DNA from: an uncultured Dechloromonas sp.
GTDB lineage: Bacteria > Pseudomonadota > Gammaproteobacteria > Burkholderiales > Rhodocyclaceae
Length of the DNA stretch: 15,251 nt
NCBI GenBank assembly: GCA_946477505.1
Contig: CAMKYP010000039.1
Span: 1-15,251, forward strand
Direction of reading: 5' to 3'
Shown: positions 1 through 6,931 of the stretch, in pieces
How positions within the stretch are numbered: the stretch's first letter is position 1
Layout: each line of letters opens with the position of its first letter
Position numbers and translations under genes: made by a program
The notes under the pieces: model-generated
The model's database searches: none
Told to the model about the DNA's origin: nothing
The model's input: the letters and a program-made list of their open reading frames with translations, nothing else

Positions 1-1512
1 ATCGATCGGGTCGGGCGTGGCAACAACGAGCATGGAGGCGGCGGCGACATGCGCCTGCACCAGGACCGAAGGTTCAGCCGCATCGCCAGAGACAGCCGGA
101 ATCCCTCGCTCGCGCAAGGACTCCACCAGTTCCCGGTTCTGCTCGGCGACGATGAACGGGATGCCCCGCTGCAGCAAGTTCTCGGCGATACGCTGCCCGA
201 CGCGCCCATAACCGACCAGCACGACCTGATGCTCAAGATACTTGCGCTCGGTATTCGTCGGCAGTTCGGCATAGGGATCGTCGCGCTGCTCGAGTTGGCG
301 CGCGACCGACGACATGCCCAATACCCGGCGACGCAGGGGCTCGATGACCGAAAACATCACCGGATTGAGGCCAATCGATATCAGGGCACCCGCCAACACC
401 AGGCTCATGCCCTCCGCCGACATCAATCCCAGCGCCTGGCCGAGACCGGCCAGAATGAAGGAGAACTCACCAATCTGGGCCAGGCTGGCGGCCACGGTCA
501 ACGCGGTATTCAGGGGATAGCGGAAGGCCAGCACGATGGCCAGCGCGGCCAAGGTCTTGCCAAGCATGATGATGGCGACGACGACCAGAACGCGCATCGG
601 CTCTTCGATCAGGATGGCCGGCTGAAAGAGCATGCCGACCGAAACAAAAAAGAGTACCGAAAAGGCGTCGCGCAACGGCAACGACTCCTCCGCCGCCCGG
701 TGGCTGAACTTCGATTCGCGCATCACCATGCCGGCAAAGAAAGCGCCAAGCGCGAAAGAAACGTTGAACAGGTGGGCCGCACCGTAGGCGATACCGATGG
801 CGGCGGTCACCACGGCCAGCGTGAACAACTCGCGCGAGCCGGTGCCAGCCACCTGCCAAAGCAGCCAGGGAATCACCTTGCGCCCGACCGCCAGCATCAA
901 CCCGATAAAGGCGCCAACTTGCAGCAGGGTCTTTGCTACCGTCATGCCGACCGACTCATCGGCGGAGACCGAGGGCGCCTCACCGCCCAGCACGCCGGCG
1001 AGGGGCGGCAACAGCACCAGGACGAGCACGGTGGCCAGATCCTCCACGACCAGCCAGCCGACCGCGATCCGTCCGTTCATGCTGTCGAGCACACCGCGTG
1101 CTTCGAGCGCCTTGAGCAGGACGACCGTGCTGGCGCAGGACAACGACAGCCCGAACAACAGGCCATGCCCCCATTCCCAACCCCAGGCCATCGCCACGCC
1201 AAGCCCGAGCAAGGTGGCGCACGTCATCTGCACCACGGCGCCGGGGACGGCGATACGCTTGACGGCCAGTAGGTCGCCCAACGAAAAATGCAGGCCGACG
1301 CCGAACATCAGCAACATCACGCCGATTTCGGACAATTGGGCGGCCAGATGCATGTCCGCGACAAACCCCGGCGTTGCCGGCCCGATCAGGATACCCGCGA
1401 CCAGGTAGCCGACCAGCGCAGGCAATTTGATGCGCTCGGCAACGAAACCAAGAATCAGGGCCACGCCAAAACCGGCGGCCAGTGTTGTAATCAGGGAAAT
1501 ATTGTGTTCCAT
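1..1512 (-). CDS. ybaL: YbaL/KefB-type monovalent cation:proton antiporter (CPA2), 3' end cut by window edge
   Basis: A polytopic CPA2-family antiporter expected to exchange K+/Na+ for protons across the inner membrane. I translated 504 residues from the ATG at 1512; the frame is still open at base 1, so the C-terminus lies outside. The N-terminal part (about residues 5-390) is a hydrophobic Na+/H+ exchanger domain with segments very like E. coli YbaL (GYLVAG, LLMFGVGLHFSL, GWLVVEDL, FALGAFFAGM, ASLAQIGEFSF). After a charged linker comes a TrkA-N/RCK nucleotide-binding domain with the Rossmann glycine motif GYGRVG at about 434-439. E. coli YbaL is about 558 residues, so some 50 residues are missing. 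The start is supported by an AGGA Shine-Dalgarno about 6 nt upstream; a second ATG at 1516 is in another frame. It diverges from mtnA. Family assignment is firm; ion specificity is not. Confidence 0.9.
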   Translation of the reverse strand, partial: MEHNISLITTLAAGFGVALILGFVAERIKLPALVGYLVAGILIGPATPGFVADMHLAAQLSEIGVMLLMFGVGLHFSLGDLLAVKRIAVPGAVVQMTCATLLGLGVAMAWGWEWGHGLLFGLSLSCASTVVLLKALEARGVLDSMNGRIAVGWLVVEDLATVLVLVLLPPLAGVLGGEAPSVSADESVGMTVAKTLLQVGAFIGLMLAVGRKVIPWLLWQVAGTGSRELFTLAVVTAAIGIAYGAAHLFNVSFALGAFFAGMVMRESKFSHRAAEESLPLRDAFSVLFFVSVGMLFQPAILIEEPMRVLVVVAIIMLGKTLAALAIVLAFRYPLNTALTVAASLAQIGEFSFILAGLGQALGLMSAEGMSLVLAGALISIGLNPVMFSVIEPLRRRVLGMSSVARQLEQRDDPYAELPTNTERKYLEHQVVLVGYGRVGQRIAENLLQRGIPFIVAEQNRELVESLRERGIPAVSGDAAEPSVLVQAHVAAASMLVVATPDPID

Positions 1513-1538
1513 GCATCCTTTCCGGTTGTCACATGTGT

Positions 1539-1568
1539 TTTATCATCAATTCGGCCTGTTACTGGCAA
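1539..1568 (-). promoter_or_regulatory. Candidate sigma70-like promoter for the antiporter gene
   Basis: On the minus strand TTGCCA (1563-1568) and GATAAA (1539-1544) are separated by 18 bases, which puts a start site roughly 20 bases upstream of the antiporter ATG and its Shine-Dalgarno. The -35 matches the consensus in five of six positions at best and the -10 in four. This is a by-eye match only. The rest of the 201-bp divergent gap (1513-1713) shows no riboswitch-like structure that I recognise and no convincing promoter for mtnA. Confidence 0.3.
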
Positions 1569-1713
1569 TCGTGACGAAATATCAGCCCAAAAGCCGGGCA
1601 GGCGAGGCGGTTCCCCGGCGTCGCGCGCACTGATTGACCGCCGAGCCTCCCGGCAGTTCATCGGCCGGCAAACAAGCCGCCCGGAATCCCGCGCCTATGC
1701 CAAAATTCGCCCC

Positions 1714-2794
<1,081 letters not shown>

Positions 2795-2802
<8 letters not shown>

Positions 2803-3427
2803 CGATCTGCGCGACCAGTTGATCGCCACCGCCCGCGCCATGCAGCCAGCCGGGCTGAACAAGGGCACCTCGGGTAATGTCAGCGTGCGCCGCGACGACG
2901 GCTTCTACATCACGCCGACCGGCATGCCCTACGACCGCCTGGCCGCCGACGACATCCCGCTGATGGCCCTCGATGGTTCGCATGTCGGCAGCCGCAAACC
3001 ATCGTCCGAATGGCGCTTCCACCGCGACCTCTATGCCGCCCGCCCCGAAGTCGGCGCCGTGCTGCACGCCCATTCGCCCTTCGCCGTCAGCCTGGCCTGC
3101 CTGCGTCGCGACATACCCCCCTTCCATTACATGATCGCCCGCTTTGGCGGCGACACCATACGCTGTGCCGGTTACGCCATTTTCGGTTCGGAAGCGCTGT
3201 CGGTGTCGGCCATGGCGGCCATGGCCGACCGCAAGGGCTGTCTGCTGGCCAACCACGGCCTGCTCGTCGCTGGCCGCGATCTCGACGAAGCCCTGGCGCT
3301 GGCTGTCGAACTGGAAGAACTGTGCGAACAGTACTGGCGCGCCTGCCAACTCGGCGAACCGGTGCTGCTCTCGGACGGTGAAATGGCCGACGTCCTCGTC
3401 AAGTTTTCCGGTTACGGCCAGCAATGA
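2795..3427 (+). CDS. Class II (FucA-like) sugar-phosphate aldolase, likely 5-methylthioribulose-1-P / 5-deoxyribulose-1-P aldolase
   Basis: A 210-residue zinc-dependent class II aldolase close to L-fuculose-1-phosphate aldolase. Visible family features: SGNVSVR (27-32), TPTGMPYDRL (41-49), SSEWRFH with the catalytic acid Glu72, HAH with zinc ligands His91 and His93, HYMIA with Tyr112, and NHGL with zinc ligand His154. These match E. coli FucA Glu73, His92, His94, Tyr113 and His155 with an offset of one, and the C-terminal LVKFSGYG also resembles FucA. It starts with GTG at 2795, 7 nt after GGAAG, and overlaps mtnA by 8 bp. Together with MtnA it would cleave methylthioribulose-1-P to DHAP and methylthioacetaldehyde, as Ald2 does in Rhodospirillum rubrum, or deoxyribulose-1-P to DHAP and acetaldehyde. 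MtnB dehydratase shares the fold, but the FucA-type catalytic set argues for an aldolase. Fold is certain; substrate is inferred from its neighbour. Confidence 0.85.
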
Positions 3428-4404
3428 GCAGCATGGACGACAAGCGCCACGATCTGTCGCGCTGGGCACACCAGCACCAGTACGGCAACGGCAACGCTGC
3501 CGCCGAACGCAGCACCCGCCTGGTGATGTGGATTACCGTCGCCACCATGCTGGTCGAAATCGTCGCCGGCTGGTGGTTCAACTCGATGGCGGTACTGGCG
3601 GATGGCTGGCACATGAGTTCGCACGCCCTGGCCATCGGTCTCTCGGCCTTCGCCTATGGCGCCGCCCGCAAATATGCCGACGACCCCAGTTTCGCCTTCG
3701 GCACCTGGAAGATCGAGGTACTGGCCAGCTACACCAGCGCGCTATTCCTGCTCGCCGTGGCCGGAGCCATGGTCTTCGGATCGCTCGAACGGCTATGGTC
3801 GCCACAGCCCATTCACTATCTGGAAGCGATGGGCGTCGCCATTTTCGGCCTGGTCATCAACCTGGTCTGCGCGCTGATCCTGGGCGGGGCGCACGACCAC
3901 GGGCATGATCATGGTCACAACCACGGACACGATCATGGCCATGCCCATCACGACCATCACCACGACCTCAACCTGAAGGCCGCCTATATCCATGTCGTCA
4001 CCGATGCGCTGACTTCGGTGCTGGCCATCGCCGCCCTCGCCGGCGGCTGGTTGTGGGGCTGGAGCTGGCTGGACCCGGCAACCGGCCTGGTCGGCGCCGT
4101 GCTGGTTGCGTTGTGGGCGAAAAATCTGATCGTGCAAAGCGGCCGCGTGCTGCTCGACCGGGAAATGGATCACCCCGTGGTCGAGGAAATCCGTGAGGTG
4201 ATCGCAGCTCTGCCCACCGCTGGCCATACTGCACTCACCGACCTGCATGTCTGGCGCGTCGGCAACGGCGCCTACGCCTGCGCGATCAGCCTGCTGACAC
4301 ACGATGCCACGCTGACCTCTCTGGATATCCGTCGGGCGCTCGCCATCCACGGCGAGATTGTTCACGTGACCAGCGAAATCCACCTCTGCGACGAATGCCG
4401 CTGA
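3424..4404 (+). CDS. dmeF: Cation diffusion facilitator, DmeF-type Co2+/Ni2+ (Zn2+) efflux transporter
   Basis: Inner-membrane CDF transporter, 326 residues, that should export divalent metal (Co/Ni in characterised DmeF proteins) in exchange for protons. About six membrane segments lie between residues 33 and 235. The transport site is seen as DGWH in TM2 (Asp60, His63) and HVVTD in TM5 (His190, Asp194). Between TM4 and TM5 is a long His/Asp-rich loop of repeated H-D-H-G units (about 157-180), typical of metal-sensing CDF loops. The C-terminal cytoplasmic domain holds LHVWRVG and ends with a CxxC pair (Cys322, Cys325). The ATG at 3424 overlaps the aldolase stop in an ATGA; a second in-frame ATG at 3433 is possible. 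The Shine-Dalgarno is poor, so translational coupling is likely. Its 3' end is only 4 bp from the convergent PilZ gene, leaving no room for a terminator. Family is firm; metal preference is inferred. Confidence 0.88.
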   Translation: MSSMDDKRHDLSRWAHQHQYGNGNAAAERSTRLVMWITVATMLVEIVAGWWFNSMAVLADGWHMSSHALAIGLSAFAYGAARKYADDPSFAFGTWKIEVLASYTSALFLLAVAGAMVFGSLERLWSPQPIHYLEAMGVAIFGLVINLVCALILGGAHDHGHDHGHNHGHDHGHAHHDHHHDLNLKAAYIHVVTDALTSVLAIAALAGGWLWGWSWLDPATGLVGAVLVALWAKNLIVQSGRVLLDREMDHPVVEEIREVIAALPTAGHTALTDLHVWRVGNGAYACAISLLTHDATLTSLDIRRALAIHGEIVHVTSEIHLCDECR

Positions 4405-4408
4405 GGCG

Positions 4409-5152
4409 TCAGATCAATTCGTGCCGCTCGCGTTCGACCTTGGCAATGTAACGCTGGATGCGGCTCTGGTCGGCCATGGATAGATCGTCGAACTGGACCC
4501 CGATACGCCAGCCGTGCTGCCCGGTGCGCGTCTCGTAGTCGCGGTAGTTCCGCACCATGGCGCTGAAATACAGCTGCTTGCTGTCGCCGGGCAGCGCAAA
4601 ATGACAGTTTTGCAAGACTGTCCCCAGATCGACGCCCTCGGGCAGTTCTGCTGCATCGACCCCAGCCCCGCCGACCGAGATGTCGTGCACGGGCAGTTTG
4701 AGCAAGCGACCGTCGGACAACCGGGCAAACAGGATCAGGGGATTGACCCGAGGCGTCTCGATGCGGAAATGTTCGCGCCGCTGCAAACGAACGACATGAT
4801 CGGGCAAGGTGACGCTGAATGCCTTGTCGCCTTCATAGTTCAACTCGCTCGCCCTGCCGGTGGAAAAATGCACGGGCACGCCCCCCGGATGCCCGCGAAA
4901 GACATTCTTCTCGCTGAGCAAGAAACGCCTGTTGGTGTCGGCACTACCGCTGCAATCGAAAACAAGGCGCCCCTTGTCTGCCTGCGCGGCGAGCAGGGTG
5001 GTCAGGAACATCTCGTCGCCGGCATGGAAATGCACGGAAAACGATTCGCGTGCCTTCGCAAAACCACCCAGCATGAAGGCAACCGGCTTCTCCCCACGGA
5101 TGCTGTAGCGCTCCTCGATTTCCGTATCCGACAACGGGTCGATCTGGCTCAT
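4409..5152 (-). CDS. ycgR: YcgR-like flagellar brake protein with PilZ domain (c-di-GMP receptor)
   Basis: Cytosolic c-di-GMP effector, 247 residues, with the two-domain layout of YcgR: an N-terminal YcgR beta-barrel domain (about 10-115) and a C-terminal PilZ domain (about 122-240). Both c-di-GMP-binding elements are intact: REHFR, the RxxxR motif, at 126-130 and DISVGG, the D/NxSxxG motif, at 157-162. In enteric bacteria YcgR binds the flagellar motor when c-di-GMP is high and slows swimming; a similar role is inferred here. The ATG at 5152 overlaps the stop of the upstream dehydrogenase (ATGA) and has a GGAG Shine-Dalgarno, so the two are translationally coupled. It is the last gene of the minus-strand run that begins with a GGDEF-EAL gene. 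No flagellar genes are in the window, so a link to another surface machine remains possible. Confidence 0.88.
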   Translation of the reverse strand: MSQIDPLSDTEIEERYSIRGEKPVAFMLGGFAKARESFSVHFHAGDEMFLTTLLAAQADKGRLVFDCSGSADTNRRFLLSEKNVFRGHPGGVPVHFSTGRASELNYEGDKAFSVTLPDHVVRLQRREHFRIETPRVNPLILFARLSDGRLLKLPVHDISVGGAGVDAAELPEGVDLGTVLQNCHFALPGDSKQLYFSAMVRNYRDYETRTGQHGWRIGVQFDDLSMADQSRIQRYIAKVERERHELI

Positions 5153-6003
5153 GGCAACTCCAGCACGCGCAGCAACGACGCCGTATCGTCACGTCCCCAG
5201 CCCTGCGCCATCAGCGCATTGAGCTGCTGGCCGACGACCGCCGCGAGCGGCACCGGCACCCCGCTTTGCCGGGCGGCCTCAAGCACCAGCCCGAAATCCT
5301 TGTGATGCAGGCGGGCTTCGATGCCGGCTGCGAAATCGCGGCGCACCATGCGCTCGCCCATCACATCGAGCACGCGCGAAGCCGCGGAGCCTCCCGCCAG
5401 CGCCTCGCGCACCTTGCCGCAGTCGACGCCGGAGGCCGCCGCCAGCCGCATGGCCTCGGCCGCAGCCTGGATGGCAGCGACCATGATCATCTGGTTGCAG
5501 GCCTTGGCGACCTGCCCGGCGCCGTTCGGCCCGACATGGACAATGCGCTTGCCGAGGCATTCGAGTAGCGGACGCACCCGATCCAGCACGGCAGCCTCGC
5601 CGCCGGCCATGATAGCGAGCGTGGCATCGATAGCACCCTGCGCCCCCCCTGAAACAGGTGCGTCGAGCATGTGGATGCCTCGTTCACCCAGCGTCGCCGC
5701 AATGCGGCGGGCGACATCGGGAGCAATGGTCGAACAATCGACCAGGACCGAACCCTCCTCCATACCGGCGATCAGGCCGTTTTCACCGAGCGCGACACCT
5801 TCGACATCGGCGCTCGATGTGATGACCGTGAACACCACCTCGCACTGTCGGCCCAGCTCGGCCGGCGTGGCACAAATCGTTGCCGGCAAGCCGGCCGCGC
5901 TTTCCGGGCGGCGCGCCCAGACGAAGAATTCATGGCCCGCCCGCTGCAAGTGCAATGCCATCGGACGCCCCATGACGCCGAGGCCGATGAAGCCGACTTT
6001 CAC
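5149..6003 (-). CDS. NAD(P)-dependent beta-hydroxyacid dehydrogenase (GlxR/HIBADH family), paralog of the next gene
   Basis: A 284-residue oxidoreductase of the 3-hydroxyisobutyrate / tartronate-semialdehyde reductase family. The N-terminal Rossmann motif is GFIGLGVMGRPMA (4-16). The substrate segment DCSTIAP is at 89-95 and DAPVSGG at 114-120. The catalytic lysine segment GQVAKACNQ has Lys167 and Asn170, and a KD pair lies at 235-236. An arginine pair after beta-2 (WARRPES) suggests NADP(H). I chose the GTG at 6003 because homology starts there and it overlaps the upstream stop as GTGA; the longer open frame upstream encodes non-homologous arginine-rich sequence. It is collinear with the upstream GlxR-like protein without indels up to the catalytic lysine, so the pair probably arose by tandem duplication. 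The C-terminal substrate loops differ (for example RLHHKD against SWMHEKD), so the substrate may differ too. It overlaps the PilZ gene by 4 bp. Confidence 0.87.
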   Translation of the reverse strand: MKVGFIGLGVMGRPMALHLQRAGHEFFVWARRPESAAGLPATICATPAELGRQCEVVFTVITSSADVEGVALGENGLIAGMEEGSVLVDCSTIAPDVARRIAATLGERGIHMLDAPVSGGAQGAIDATLAIMAGGEAAVLDRVRPLLECLGKRIVHVGPNGAGQVAKACNQMIMVAAIQAAAEAMRLAAASGVDCGKVREALAGGSAASRVLDVMGERMVRRDFAAGIEARLHHKDFGLVLEAARQSGVPVPLAAVVGQQLNALMAQGWGRDDTASLLRVLELP

Positions 6004-6869
6004 GATGCTTGGCCCGACAGCTTTTCCAGCAGCTTCAGCACGGCGATCGAGTCTTCCTCGCCGTGGCCGCTGCCGACCATGGCATTGAACATCTGCGCGG
6101 TCGCCGCCGAGCCGGGCAGGCAAAGGCCCAATTCATGCGCTGTCTGCATCACGATGTTGAGATCCTTCTCGTGCATCCAGCTTTTGAATCCCGGCTTGAA
6201 ATTACGGTCGAGCATGCGCTGCCCATGATTCTCGAGGATACGCGAATAGGCGAAGCCGCCGAGCAGCGCCTCGCGTACCTTGGCGCCGTCGACACCGTTC
6301 TTGCTGGCAAAGGCAAGCGCTTCGGCAACCGCCAGCACGCCCATGCCGGTCACGATCTGATTGGCCGCCTTGGCGACCTGTCCGGCGCCCGACTCGCCGA
6401 CATGGATGATGTTCTTGCCCATGCAGGCGAAGGCCGGACTGGCCTTGGCAAAGCCGGCCTGCGAACCGCCGGCCATGATCGACAGGGTGCCGGCGATGGC
6501 GCCGACTTCGCCGCCCGACACCGGCGCATCGATGAAGTCCACGCCGGCGGCAGCCAGCTCTTCGCCGATCCGGCGCGCCGCCCCCGGGGCGATCGTGCTC
6601 ATGTCCACCGCCACCAGTCCCGGCTCGGCACCGCTCGCCACGCCACGCATGACCTCGGCGACATCGGGCGCATCGGCCACCATGGAAATCACCAGCTCGT
6701 TGCCGCGTGCGGCATCGGCCGGACTGGCGGCTGCCCGCGCACCGGCGGCCAGCAACGGCTGCATGGACTCGGCACGGCGCGCCCAGACGGTCACCTCATG
6801 TCCGCCCTTGATGAGATTGAGCGCCATCGGGCGCCCCATGATACCCAGGCCGATGAATCCAATTTTCAT
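6000..6869 (-). CDS. glxR: 2-hydroxy-3-oxopropionate (tartronate semialdehyde) reductase-like, GlxR/GarR family
   Basis: A 289-residue beta-hydroxyacid dehydrogenase, close to the length of E. coli GarR/GlxR (about 292-296). GlxR reduces tartronate semialdehyde to D-glycerate in glyoxylate use. Seen here: Rossmann motif GFIGLGIMGRPMA (4-16), DMSTIAP (89-95), DAPVSGGEVGA (114-124), the catalytic segment GQVAKAANQIVTG with Lys167 and Asn170, and KD at 235-236. WARR after beta-2 suggests NADP(H). The ATG at 6869 has a GGAG Shine-Dalgarno 6 nt upstream; the open frame further upstream is not homologous. Partner glyoxylate genes (gcl, hyi, glycerate kinase) are absent from the window, so the substrate could also be 3-hydroxyisobutyrate or succinic/glyoxylic semialdehyde (GLYR type). 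A GTGA overlap couples it to its paralog downstream. The GGDEF-EAL gene ends 62 bp upstream on the same strand. Confidence 0.85.
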   Translation of the reverse strand: MKIGFIGLGIMGRPMALNLIKGGHEVTVWARRAESMQPLLAAGARAAASPADAARGNELVISMVADAPDVAEVMRGVASGAEPGLVAVDMSTIAPGAARRIGEELAAAGVDFIDAPVSGGEVGAIAGTLSIMAGGSQAGFAKASPAFACMGKNIIHVGESGAGQVAKAANQIVTGMGVLAVAEALAFASKNGVDGAKVREALLGGFAYSRILENHGQRMLDRNFKPGFKSWMHEKDLNIVMQTAHELGLCLPGSAATAQMFNAMVGSGHGEEDSIAVLKLLEKLSGQAS

Positions 6870-6897
6870 AACCAACTCCGTGTCGACAAGCTGCGAA

Positions 6898-6925
6898 TTT
6901 TTAGATAACCGCCAGGCGCGGTCAA
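6898..6925 (-). promoter_or_regulatory. Candidate internal promoter upstream of glxR
   Basis: In the 62-bp gap between the GGDEF-EAL gene and glxR, minus-strand TTGACC (6920-6925) and TAAAAA (6898-6903) are 16 bases apart, giving a predicted start about 20 bases upstream of the glxR ATG. The spacer contains a small dyad (GACCGC/GCGGTT around 6906-6923) that overlaps the -35. That dyad lacks a T-tract, so I do not call it a terminator. Visual match only; glxR and its partners could instead be read through from the upstream gene. Confidence 0.28.
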
Positions 6926-6931
6926 GGCCGA

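Noticed and set aside
49..1272. A 407-codon open frame on the plus strand opposite the antiporter
   Set aside because: Low-complexity His/Gln/Arg-rich product, exactly antisense to the recognisable YbaL-type protein.
1513..1713. Possible SAM-type riboswitch in front of mtnA
   Set aside because: No conserved core of a known SAM riboswitch could be recognised by eye in the 201-bp gap, and no terminator or anti-terminator pair was apparent.
6906..6923. Small hairpin between the GGDEF-EAL gene and glxR as a terminator
   Set aside because: The stem is only five to six pairs and is followed on the minus strand by an A-rich rather than T-rich stretch.
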